Assembly (NCBI RefSeq): GCF_015712165.1
Contig: NZ_JADPZX010000001.1
Span: 4,047,001 to 4,111,000, forward strand
Length of the DNA stretch: 64,000 nucleotides
Direction of reading: 5' to 3'
DNA from: Streptomyces spinoverrucosus
GTDB taxonomy: Bacteria; Actinomycetota; Actinomycetes; Streptomycetales; Streptomycetaceae
Every line of letters starts with the position of its first letter. The stretch's first letter is position 1. This document shows positions 1-9,050 of the stretch, piece by piece. The notes beneath the pieces are model-generated. The model had not been told where the DNA came from. It worked only from the letters and a program-made list of their open reading frames with translations, and searched no databases. A program made the translations under genes and the position numbers.

Positions 1-190
1 CGCGCTGGACGAACCCCGGGGAGCTGGTCCCTCGCACGTCCGGGGAACCGCTCCCTCGTACGCCGGGGGAGCTGATCCCTCGTACGCCCGGGGAACCGCT
101 CCCTCGTACGCCGGGGGAGCTGATCCCTCGTACCTCCGGGGAACTGATCCCTTGTACGTCCGGGGAACCGCTCCCTCGCACGTCCGGGTT
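1..190. repeat. 24-bp tandem repeats coding for 8-residue units
   Basis: About seven 24-bp units run to about position 188 and alternate between two types (GGGGAGCTGATCCCTCGTAC and GGGGAACCGCTCCCTCGTAC cores). They lie in frame within the giant leftward gene, where they encode GISSPGVR- and GSGSPGVR-like units. The array continues off the left edge, so its full copy number cannot be seen. Confidence 0.85.
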
Positions 191-3103
191 TGGCGCTCCG
201 TGCGCCGTCGCGCTCCGCTGGACCTGCGGGGTCGCCGGGGCGCCTGCGGACGGTCCCGGCGTGGGCCGCGCGGGCCCCCGGGTGGATGGGGCGGGGGCGC
301 CGTCGGAGGCAGCCGGTGCCCCGGTCCACCGCGCCGCGACGACCGGAGGGCCGCCGGTGCGCGAAGCAGCGGACGGTGCCGCGGCCCCTTCCGTGGCCCG
401 GGTGCTGAGGGTGAGCGGGCGCGCGGGGAGCAGCGCGAGGGTGCGGGGGGCCGCCGGGGCGGCGGGGGCAACCGAGCGCATCACGGTGAGGGGGCGCGGG
501 GCGGCTGCGGCGGGGGGCTGGGTGCCGCCGGGGCTCTTGGGCGTGGGCCGGGCGGCGGTGGTGGTTCCGGGGGTGGTGGTTTCGGCGGTGGGCCGGGGGG
601 CGCCGGTGGCCCCGGTTGGGGGGCGGGTCGCGCCGGTGCCTTCGGTCGTGGGGCGGGTCGCGCCGGTGCCTTCGGTCGTGGGGCGGGTCGCGCCGGGGCG
701 CCCGGTCGTCCACCGGATCTCGCCGGTGCCTCCGATTGTGGGCCTGGTCGCGCTGGGGGCCCCAGTCGTGGGCCGGGTCTCGCCGGTGCCTCCGGTTGTG
801 GGCCTAGTCGCGCCGGGGGCCCCAGTCGTGGGGCGGGGCGCGCCGGTGACCCCGAGCGTGGGGCGGGTCGCGCCGGGGCCTTCGGTCGTGGGGCGGGGCG
901 CGCCGGTGACCCCGAGCGTGGGGCTGGACTCCCCGGTGACCCCGAGCGTGGGGCGGGACTCGCCGGGGCCTTCGGTCGTGGGGCGGGGCGCGCCGGTGAC
1001 CCCGAGCGTGGGGCTGGACTCCCCGGTGACCCCGAGCGTGGGGCGGGACTCGCCGGGGCCTTCGGTCGTGGGGCGGGGCGCGCCGGTGGCCCCGAGCGTG
1101 GGGCGGGACTCGCCGGGGCCTTCGGTCGTGGGGCGGGGCGCGCCAGGGCGCCCGGTCGTTCGCCGAGTCTCGCCGGGGCCCTCGGTCGCTGGCCTGGCGT
1201 CGGCGGTCGTTCCGGTCGCCGGTCGGGGGTTGCCGGTGTCCCCGGTTGTGGGGCGGGTCGCGCCGGTGGCCCCGGTCGCTGACCTGGCGCCTCCTGGTCC
1301 TTCGGCCGTGGCGCGGGCACCTGTGGTGGTTTCGGACACGGAACGGGCGACCACGACCGGAGTCGGGGCGGCGGCGGGGTCCGGGGGCTGTTGGCCGCCG
1401 GGGCTCGGCGCGGTGGGGCGTACGGCTTTCACGGCCGGTCCTTCCGGTGCCGGACCCTCTGGCGCAGCGGTCCGGGACGGCGTCACCAGCGGCGTGGGGC
1501 CGGGGTCGGTGGTGCCCCCGGTGGTGGAGGGGTCCGCTGGGCGGCGCTGGACGTCGAGGGCTCCCAGCAGCGGCGCGGCCGTTCCGCCCCCTTCTGGCGC
1601 CGGAGGTGCGGACTCGGTGGGCGGCCGGTCGCTATCCGTCGCGGCCCCGGGCCTCTGGTCCTGGCGTGCCGGGGCGCGTTGGACGTCCGGGCCGGGCGCC
1701 GTACGAGAACCGTGGGCGCCATACGCGCCGGAACCAGGCAGGTCGGCGCTCGGCGGCAGCGCGGGCAGCGGCGCGCCCAGGCCACCACGCGCGCGTGCAC
1801 CGCTCCGGCCCGGGGCGGAGGGGCCATCCGGGGTGTGCGGGGCCGGGGTGCCGAGGGCGGTTCCCTTCGCGCTGCCGTCGGACGACGGGCGCGGGATGCC
1901 GACTGTGCCTTCCGCGTGGCGCTGGACGACGGGAAGCGGCGGACCGGACGCGGATCCGGCGCCCTGCGCCAATGGTGTTGCCGTGGAGGGCAGTTCACTC
2001 AGCGGGGCTCCGAGAGGCGAACGGCTTCCCGCGCGCTGCACGGGGGTGGCGGCCGAGGCAGGCGACCCCGTCGGGGCGACGGCGGGCCGCAGGGCCGGGA
2101 CGCGCCACGCGGGTCCGGCCGGGCGCCGGGAGACGGTCAGGGAAGGCCCCACCGGGCGGAGCCGGACGACCGGGTGGGACACGTCGGCGCCGGAGGCACG
2201 GGACGGCTCCGCCTGTCTGCCGGCCGGCGACCGGGATGCGCGCCCCGAGCTCGATGTGGACGGCACGCCGGACCACGTCTCCGAGGCGGGCCGGGCAACG
2301 CCCCCGTCGGCGGCTGCGCCCGGGAGCACCGACACACGTCGTACGAGCGGAATCTCCGGGACGGCAGACGGGAGAACGGCGTCGGCGGCGGGCACGACCG
2401 GGGCCCCGCCCGGCGCCACGGCCCGTTGGACAGGGGAAGGTGACGAGGTCAGCACAGCGGGGGAATCGCCGGAACCGCTACGGGACGGCCCTGCGGCAGA
2501 GGGCCCGGCACCGGACGAGACCGAACCAGACGCCGCTGAACCGGACGCCTTGGAACCAGACGACGCCGAACCAGCCGCCCCCGAACCAGCCGACGCTGAT
2601 CCAACCGACCCCGACCCAGCCGACGCCGAACCAACCGCCCCCGACCCAACCGACCTCGGCCCACCCGCCCCCACCCCGGACGCACCAACACCCGGCGTCC
2701 CCTCCCCCTCCGCCCGCACCGCCCGAAGCAGCAACGGCCCCCCACCCGCGTGGCCGGCCTGCGGGGCGGCCGGACGTGTGACACCGCGCACCAGACCCGT
2801 AGGAGCCGTGGGCAGCACGGCATGGCCGAGGCCTCTGTCGAACGACGGGTCCTGCCAGGCGGCGAGGCCCGCGCGGAAGGCGAGACCGTCGCTGACGCCC
2901 AGCGGCGCACGGGAGACGGTGAGTTCCGGCGGGCCGGTGCGCCGCCAGCCGCCGTCCCAGTCACCGGGCACGGAAGGACCCGCAGCTCCGGCCCCGGAGG
3001 CACCCGAGCCGTCTCCGCCGGACTCGGCGGAACCAAGCCCACGGGACGCCTCCTCGCCGGACGCCCTCGCGGCCCGGCGGCGCCACCTGTCCCGCCATGC
3101 CAT
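1..3103 (-). CDS. Giant Pro/Ala/Thr-rich repeat protein of the contractile injection system, 3' end cut by window edge
   Basis: The leftward frame stays open from the ATG at 3103 to the window edge, more than 1,030 codons. The ATG follows the stop of the preceding 52-aa gene by 4 nt, so the two are coupled. Residues about 1-45 are Arg-rich then Gly/Ser. Residues about 48-112 form the only ordered-looking block, with the motif GWRRTGPPELTVSRAPLG followed by a Trp/His-containing stretch. The rest is disordered: a Gly/Ser/Ala 5-residue repeat, a long Pro-rich stretch with scattered VQR tripeptides, about twenty 10-residue units (GTGATRPTTE-like), and 8-residue units (GISSPGVR/GSGSPGVR-like) at the edge. 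I recall the N-terminal block from large proteins of Streptomyces CIS loci, but its function is unknown. A tail-fibre, tape-measure-like or cargo-tethering role is inference only. The longer open frame on the opposite strand (261-3371) is judged a shadow. Confidence 0.72.
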   Translation of the reverse strand, partial: MAWRDRWRRRAARASGEEASRGLGSAESGGDGSGASGAGAAGPSVPGDWDGGWRRTGPPELTVSRAPLGVSDGLAFRAGLAAWQDPSFDRGLGHAVLPTAPTGLVRGVTRPAAPQAGHAGGGPLLLRAVRAEGEGTPGVGASGVGAGGPRSVGSGAVGSASAGSGSVGSASAGSGAAGSASSGSKASGSAASGSVSSGAGPSAAGPSRSGSGDSPAVLTSSPSPVQRAVAPGGAPVVPAADAVLPSAVPEIPLVRRVSVLPGAAADGGVARPASETWSGVPSTSSSGRASRSPAGRQAEPSRASGADVSHPVVRLRPVGPSLTVSRRPAGPAWRVPALRPAVAPTGSPASAATPVQRAGSRSPLGAPLSELPSTATPLAQGAGSASGPPLPVVQRHAEGTVGIPRPSSDGSAKGTALGTPAPHTPDGPSAPGRSGARARGGLGAPLPALPPSADLPGSGAYGAHGSRTAPGPDVQRAPARQDQRPGAATDSDRPPTESAPPAPEGGGTAAPLLGALDVQRRPADPSTTGGTTDPGPTPLVTPSRTAAPEGPAPEGPAVKAVRPTAPSPGGQQPPDPAAAPTPVVVARSVSETTTGARATAEGPGGARSATGATGATRPTTGDTGNPRPATGTTADARPATEGPGETRRTTGRPGAPRPTTEGPGESRPTLGATGAPRPTTEGPGESRPTLGVTGESSPTLGVTGAPRPTTEGPGESRPTLGVTGESSPTLGVTGAPRPTTEGPGATRPTLGVTGAPRPTTGAPGATRPTTGGTGETRPTTGAPSATRPTIGGTGEIRWTTGRPGATRPTTEGTGATRPTTEGTGATRPPTGATGAPRPTAETTTPGTTTAARPTPKSPGGTQPPAAAAPRPLTVMRSVAPAAPAAPRTLALLPARPLTLSTRATEGAAAPSAASRTGGPPVVAARWTGAPAASDGAPAPSTRGPARPTPGPSAGAPATPQVQRSATAHGAPNPDVRGSGSPDVQGISSPEVRGISSPGVRGSGSPGVRGISSPGVRGSGSPDVRGTSSPGFVQR
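601..1290. repeat. 30/60-bp tandem repeat block in the giant CIS gene
   Basis: Units of 30 bp, partly organised as 60-bp higher-order units, encode about twenty imperfect copies of a 10-residue Gly-Thr-Gly-Ala-Thr-Arg-Pro-Thr-Thr-Glu motif on the minus strand. Near-identical 60-bp blocks at about 840-1140 suggest recent expansion, or a place where an assembly could collapse. Confidence 0.85.
2521..2655. repeat. 15-bp tandem repeat (Gly/Ser/Ala pentapeptide)
   Basis: Degenerate 15-bp units such as CCGAACCAGCCGACG encode a flexible Ser-Ala-x-Ala-Gly-like linker on the minus strand. The block separates the ordered N-terminal region of the giant CIS protein from its Pro-rich tail. Confidence 0.75.
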
Positions 3104-3107
3104 GTGC

Positions 3108-3266
3108 TCAACCGCCTTCGTTCACGCGGGTGTTGATACGGGCGATCTCGGCCACCCACTGCTGCCGTTCGCCGTGGGTCAGGTCGAGGATCTCCTCGCG
3201 TGGCCAGTGGAAGTGATAGGCGATGTACGCGACCTCCTCCCGGAGCCGGGGAAGGGCGTACGTCAC
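3108..3266 (-). CDS. Small DUF6760-type CIS protein
   Basis: A 52-aa protein starting at a GTG that overlaps the stop of the preceding gene (GTGA, 4 nt). Its sequence begins VTYALPRLREEVAYIAYHFH and continues with WPREEILDLTHGERQQW, an aromatic/acidic pattern I recognise from the small DUF6760-type proteins found between the tail genes and the large proteins of actinobacterial CIS clusters. No catalytic residues or membrane segment are visible. The gene is followed after 4 nt by the giant low-complexity gene. A structural or chaperone role in baseplate or tube assembly is inference from position. Confidence 0.8.
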   Translation of the reverse strand: MTYALPRLREEVAYIAYHFHWPREEILDLTHGERQQWVAEIARINTRVNEGG

Positions 3267-3757
3267 GATTCCCCCAGGCGCCCACCCGAGAGGTCGACCT
3301 CGAAGCCGCCCTCGCAGTGCGGGCAGGTCACCGCCGCCCGGGTGTGGCCCTCGCTGTTGACGCGCCGGTAGAAGTCCTGGAGGAACGCGACATCGGTGGC
3401 GTACATCCGCTCCACGACCCCGGCGTGGACGTCGGTGATGCTGCCGATCCGGGTGATCACCTGGCTCAGCAGCACGACGCTCAGGTACGCCGGGTTCTCC
3501 TTGACCCGCAGGTCGATCTGCGGGCGCAGTTCGTCCCGGGCCGTGGCCAGGCGCATCGCGCCGTGCCGGTGCACCGTGCCCGCCTCGTCGACGTATCCGC
3601 GCGGCAGCTCGAACTCGAACTCGGTGCGCAGCCCGTGGTTCTCCCGGGGCGGAGGGGCGGCGGCGGGGGGTGCCGCCGCCTGCTCCGTCGCCTGGGCGGG
3701 CGCCGTCATCTGGAGGATCTCGTCCAGGTTGCCCGCCGTCACCGTACGGCGTTTCAT
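3263..3757 (-). CDS. CIS tail-assembly-like protein, 164 aa
   Basis: The start is the ATG (MKRRTVTAGN) that overlaps the tube gene stop by 4 nt; an upstream in-frame start would lie inside the tube gene. Residues 1-45 are a flexible Ala/Pro region. Residues about 50-150 form a compact conserved domain (EFELPRGYVD, then LRVKENPAYLSVVLLSQVIT, then ERMYATDVAFLQDFYRRVN). The C-terminus carries a CPHC pair, half of a zinc ribbon. The domain resembles proteins encoded directly after the tube in phage-tail-like clusters and often annotated as tail assembly protein; this is recalled and not checked. It probably acts in the cytoplasm during tube/baseplate assembly. Confidence 0.8.
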   Translation of the reverse strand: MKRRTVTAGNLDEILQMTAPAQATEQAAAPPAAAPPPRENHGLRTEFEFELPRGYVDEAGTVHRHGAMRLATARDELRPQIDLRVKENPAYLSVVLLSQVITRIGSITDVHAGVVERMYATDVAFLQDFYRRVNSEGHTRAAVTCPHCEGGFEVDLSGGRLGES

Positions 3758-4194
3758 TCGACGACGATCTCCTCGAACACGATCGTGACGGACTCGGTGG
3801 CCGGGGACGACTCGCCCGCCTTCAGGGACGGGCCCTCCCACTTGGAGGCCCAGCCCTGCATCAGCTGGATGCGGCGGACCGTGTTGCCCTCGGTGTCCTT
3901 GATCTCGATGGTGAGGTTCTGCCGCGCGGAGTTCACGGCCCCGTTGTTCAGGGTCTCCTTGATCCAGTTGGTGAACTCGCTGCTCTGGTCGAGCCCCCGG
4001 GTGATCGTGATCTCACCGGCCTGCCGGGCACCCGGCTGCTTGCGGATGATCTGCTTGCCCTCCGCGGTGACCTGCTTGACCTCGACGACATCCTCCTCGA
4101 CGGTGAACCCGCTGATCTCCTGGATCGACTCGACCAGGTAGCCGCCGAGCTGCACGCCGAAGACATGGGTGGAAAGAGCATCGCCCGTTGCCAT
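3754..4194 (-). CDS. CIS inner tube protein (phage tail tube family)
   Basis: This 146-aa protein has the length and pattern of gp19-type tail tube subunits: an N-terminal MATGDALSTHVFGVQLGG, ESIQEISGFTVEEDVVEVKQ, and TITRGLDQSSEFTNWIKE, with a C-terminal beta strand pair ending in VTIVFEEIVVE. These subunits stack as hexameric rings to form the rigid tube driven out when the sheath contracts. It lies 35 nt after the sheath gene and overlaps the next gene by 4 nt. Only one tube paralogue is visible here; others may lie beyond the left edge. Confidence 0.93.
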   Translation of the reverse strand: MATGDALSTHVFGVQLGGYLVESIQEISGFTVEEDVVEVKQVTAEGKQIIRKQPGARQAGEITITRGLDQSSEFTNWIKETLNNGAVNSARQNLTIEIKDTEGNTVRRIQLMQGWASKWEGPSLKAGESSPATESVTIVFEEIVVE

Positions 4195-4229
4195 GACTGT
4201 CTGTCACCTTTCCTTGCCGGACCCGCGGG

Positions 4230-5792
<1,563 letters not shown>

Positions 5793-5937
5793 GCTCGCTC
5801 CTTCGCGTCCTGCGGGTCGGTCAGGTGTGTCCAGGCCGAGTCTTCGCGAGGGCCCGTCACGGGGACAGGGACCCGCGGACCTGGGCGGGGGCAAGACCGC
5901 TGCCTTTCCGGACGCCCCGAGCTGACCGTCCGGACGC

Positions 5938-8349
5938 TCAGGCGTCGGTGACCTGCGCCAGGTACGGGCCGAACTCGCCCTCCAGGACCAGGCGTCCGAG
6001 CTTGCGGTACTCCTGGGCGACGGCCGTGACCAGCTGCCGCATGGTGAGCGGCCGGCCGGACTCCGCCGCGAGGTAGGCCGCGGTCACCGCGCAGGCCCGG
6101 ATCGAGCCGCCGGCCAGCTCGAAGCGGTCCGCGCAGAAGCGCAGGTCGAGGTCGTCGGCGCGGGGCAGCCGCTCGCCCAGGCAGCGTTCCCACAGGGCGA
6201 GGCGCTGGCCGGCGTCGGGGACGGGGAAGTCCGCCACCACGTCCAGGCGGCGCGTGAACGCCTCGTCCAGGTTGGCCCGCAGATTGGTGGTCAGCACCGC
6301 GATCCCGTCGAACGACTCCATGCGCTGGAGCAGGTACGCCGACTCCATGTTGGCGTGCCGGTCGTGCGCGTCCTTCACCTCCGAGCGCTTGCCGAAGATC
6401 GCGTCGGCCTCGTCGAACAGGAGGACCGCGTTGACCGCGGACGCCTCGGTGAAGATCCGCTCCAGGTTCTTCTCGGTCTCCCCGACGTACTTGTCGACGA
6501 CCGTCGACAGGTCCACCACGTACAGGTCCATGCCCAGGTCGGCCGCGACGACCTCGGCGGACATGGTCTTGCCGGTGCCGGACTCCCCGGCGAACAGCGC
6601 GATCACGCCGCGCCCCCGGCCGCCGCCGGGCCGCATCCCCCACTGCCCGAGCACCTGCTCGCGATGGCGGGCGCGCAGGGCGAGTTCGCGCAGGCGCCGG
6701 TGGGTGATCGGCGGGAGCACCAGGTCGTCCCAGCCGACGCCGGGCTCCACCCGGCGGGCGAGCCGTTCGAGCCCGGCGCCGTTCTGGGCGCGTACGGCGG
6801 CGCGCAGGTCGTCGGGTCCGACCGGGCGGCCCGCGAGGGCGGCCGTGCGCAGCGCCACGTCGGCGGCGCGGCGCACCTGCCCGGAGTCCAGGCGGTGCGC
6901 GGCGACCGCCCGGGCGAGCGCGTCGGCGTCGCCGGTCACCCCGGCCCCGTGGCCGGCACCGGCGGCCCCCTCGAGGGCGTACCGCCAGCGCGCGGCCTGC
7001 CGTTCGGGGGAGGGCGCCGGCACGGTCAACACCACCGGGGTGTCGGCCGCCCACGCCGGATCCCAGCCGACGGTGCCGTGCGTGAGCAGCGGCAGCCCCC
7101 GCAGCGCCGCGCACAACGCCGCCAGCGTCCGGGTCCGTTCGGCGGGCTCCGGGGGCAGCGCGTCCAGGGGGCCGAGGACGACCCCGGCGCCGGTCAGACG
7201 GGCTTCGAGACCGGCCACCCGTGCGAGTTCCGGTACGTCGCCGGAGCGCCGGGCGAGCGCCACCGCGTCCAGGACCAGCGGGCGCCGCCCGGCCGCGCGC
7301 AGGCCCGCGGTGGCCAGGCCCTCGGCGTCACCGCCCCGGCCGCGCAGGTGGACGAGGCCGACACCGGTCCCGGCCGCGGCGGCCGCCCGCCGGACCTCCG
7401 CCGCCTCGGCGCTCGGATCCTCACGGGCCTCGCCGAGCACCCCGGCGAGCCGGGCGTCGGGCCGCGTACCGCCCAGGAGGTGCGCGGTGACCCGGTCGGG
7501 CACCACCAGGACGCGGGACAGCGGCGGCCGTTCGGGCTCGGTGACCTCCACCAGGCCACCGGCGATCAGCGGGGCCCCGGGGGCGAGCCGGAACCGGGCG
7601 GACGTCGCGCCGCCGAGCCCGCACAGCTCCAGCGCCAGCCCGACCGTGGGCCGACGCCGCGTCAGGTCGTCGTTGAGATAGCCGTAGAGCCGCTCGAACC
7701 GCGCGTCCAGGTCGGGCGCCACCGCGACCAGCAGCAGGTCCAGGTCCAGCGGCGCCAGCCCGAACCGCCGGGCGAGCCCGTCGAGGAGGGACCCGGCCGG
7801 CGGGTGCCAGGGTTCCTGGGCGGGTACGTCGAGACCGCCCGGCTCGTCCAGGATGCGTACCGCCGCCTCGGGGGTGAGGTACTGGCCCCGGTACGGGTCG
7901 TCGGGGTCGGGATCGACGGCACGACGCACGGCCACCGCGCCCCGCACCCGCTCCTCGACGAGACGCAGCCGCGTCCACAGGGGGTCGAGGTCACCGGTGA
8001 CTTCGGCCTCGGCGGCGGCATCGGGGCCGGCGGTGAGGTCGGAGGCGGCGGCGACATCTGGGCCGGCGGTAACGTCGGAGCCGGTGGCGACCTCGCGTCG
8101 GTCGGCGACATCAGCCTCGACAGCGGCACCGCGACCGCCGGTCACCTCACCTCCACCGGAGACATCGGCCTCGACGGCGGCATCGGGGCCGGCGGTGAGG
8201 TCGGAGGCGGCGGCGACATCTGGGCCGGCAGTGACGTCGGAGCCGGTGGCGACGTCGGAGCCGGTGGCGACGTCGGAGCCGGTGGCGACGTCGGGGCCGT
8301 CGGTGACCTCGTGGCCGTCGGTGACCACCGGCTCAGCGGTGTGCGTCAC
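5938..8349 (-). CDS. CIS-associated AAA+ ATPase with repetitive N-terminus
   Basis: 803 aa from a GTG that overlaps the DUF4255 gene stop (GTGA). Residues about 1-125 are a low-complexity Asp/Val/Ala/Thr/Gly repeat (GSDVATGSDVTAGPDVAAA-like). The family-like region starts at about DPLWTRLRLVEERVRGA. The C-terminal AAA+ domain has Walker A GESGTGKT near residue 587, Walker B VLLFDEADAIF near 640, a sensor-like VLTTNLRANLDEAFTRR and an arginine finger region. Such ATPases occur in most CIS clusters, where they are thought to remodel or recycle sheath or assembly intermediates. The repeats lie upstream of the conserved part and may be a recent expansion. Confidence 0.92.
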   Translation of the reverse strand: MTHTAEPVVTDGHEVTDGPDVATGSDVATGSDVATGSDVTAGPDVAAASDLTAGPDAAVEADVSGGGEVTGGRGAAVEADVADRREVATGSDVTAGPDVAAASDLTAGPDAAAEAEVTGDLDPLWTRLRLVEERVRGAVAVRRAVDPDPDDPYRGQYLTPEAAVRILDEPGGLDVPAQEPWHPPAGSLLDGLARRFGLAPLDLDLLLVAVAPDLDARFERLYGYLNDDLTRRRPTVGLALELCGLGGATSARFRLAPGAPLIAGGLVEVTEPERPPLSRVLVVPDRVTAHLLGGTRPDARLAGVLGEAREDPSAEAAEVRRAAAAAGTGVGLVHLRGRGGDAEGLATAGLRAAGRRPLVLDAVALARRSGDVPELARVAGLEARLTGAGVVLGPLDALPPEPAERTRTLAALCAALRGLPLLTHGTVGWDPAWAADTPVVLTVPAPSPERQAARWRYALEGAAGAGHGAGVTGDADALARAVAAHRLDSGQVRRAADVALRTAALAGRPVGPDDLRAAVRAQNGAGLERLARRVEPGVGWDDLVLPPITHRRLRELALRARHREQVLGQWGMRPGGGRGRGVIALFAGESGTGKTMSAEVVAADLGMDLYVVDLSTVVDKYVGETEKNLERIFTEASAVNAVLLFDEADAIFGKRSEVKDAHDRHANMESAYLLQRMESFDGIAVLTTNLRANLDEAFTRRLDVVADFPVPDAGQRLALWERCLGERLPRADDLDLRFCADRFELAGGSIRACAVTAAYLAAESGRPLTMRQLVTAVAQEYRKLGRLVLEGEFGPYLAQVTDA
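8236..8289. repeat. Three perfect 18-bp tandem repeats in the ATPase gene
   Basis: GTCGGAGCCGGTGGCGAC occurs three times head to tail. It lies inside a wider 8000-8330 repetitive block that includes a duplicated stretch (around 8030-8100 and 8200-8270). On the minus strand it encodes VATGSD units at the N-terminus of the CIS ATPase. Confidence 0.88.
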
Positions 8350-9050
8350 GGCTGTCGGTCCCTTCGACGGCGACGGGCGGCGGCGGGCGGCCGCTCGCGC
8401 TCCCCGGCGAAGCCCTCCGGGCCCGGGTCGCTCACCTCCGTGTAGCGCAGCCGACGCCCCGGCGTCGCCTCCGCGCCCTCGCGCCGGGCGGCCGAGCGCA
8501 CCACGAGCCCTTCGGTGACCGGCGGTGCGGCGGCCGTGGTGACGCCGGCGAGCGGCGCCCGTACCCGCACCCCGAGCGACGCCTTCAGCTCCCCGCCGAG
8601 CGCCGACCACACGTCGGAGGCGGCCGGTGCGTCGAGTCCGGTGCCGGCGGTGTCCAGGCTCACGATCAGGCCGAGTTCGGCGAGCGTGCCGGTGAGCAGC
8701 CGCGCGGGCAACGTGTCGTGGGCCACCAGACAGGCCAGCACCTGCGACAACAGCCGGTGTTCGTCCTGGGGGCGGTTCGCCCACGCCGTGACCAGGTACG
8801 TCAGCTCGAACCAACGCGGCGGACTGCGCCGGGCCACGAGGTGGCCGTCCTCGTCGTACACCTCCCCGGCGCCGCTGCCGCGCCGGGTGGCGTCCTCGCG
8901 GATGTCGTACAGGAAGACGCAGACCGTCGGTGCGCTGCGGCGTGCCGCCCAGTCCCGGGTGGGGGCGTCGAAGACGACCTCGACGCCCGACGCCTCGAGG
9001 CCGGACTCGCCGAGCAGTCGGCGCAGCCCCTCGTCGACCTCGTGGATCAC
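8346..9050 (-). CDS. DUF4255-type CIS protein
   Basis: 234 aa, starting at a GTG that overlaps the stop of the PD40 protein gene. The N-terminus (VIHEVDEGLRRLLGE, then VVFDAPTRDWAARRSAPTVC and VFLYDIREDA) and the segment RRSPPRWFELTYLVTAWANR, with DEHRLLSQVLACLVAHDTLP, are typical of the DUF4255 (Pvc16-like) family. Members of this family are tube-terminator or cap candidates in CIS clusters. The C-terminal 60 residues are Arg/Pro-rich and probably disordered. Overlaps of 4 nt on both sides indicate translational coupling with the secreted protein gene and the ATPase gene. Confidence 0.88.
   Translation of the reverse strand: MIHEVDEGLRRLLGESGLEASGVEVVFDAPTRDWAARRSAPTVCVFLYDIREDATRRGSGAGEVYDEDGHLVARRSPPRWFELTYLVTAWANRPQDEHRLLSQVLACLVAHDTLPARLLTGTLAELGLIVSLDTAGTGLDAPAASDVWSALGGELKASLGVRVRAPLAGVTTAAAPPVTEGLVVRSAARREGAEATPGRRLRYTEVSDPGPEGFAGERERPPAAARRRRRDRQP

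Noticed and set aside
601..1290. CRISPR array
   Set aside because: The repeats are contiguous and in coding frame with no unique spacers, and no cas genes are present.
481..1320. Leftward Pro/Ala/Arg-rich frame (PRPKAPASPAPRSG repeats)
   Set aside because: It is another frame of the same repeats. The frame that connects to the conserved N-terminal block is different.
261..3371. Rightward open frame of over 1,000 codons
   Set aside because: It is antisense to the CIS operon continuation, runs across the DUF6760 gene and into the preceding 164-aa gene, and lacks any recognisable domain. High GC keeps several frames open here.
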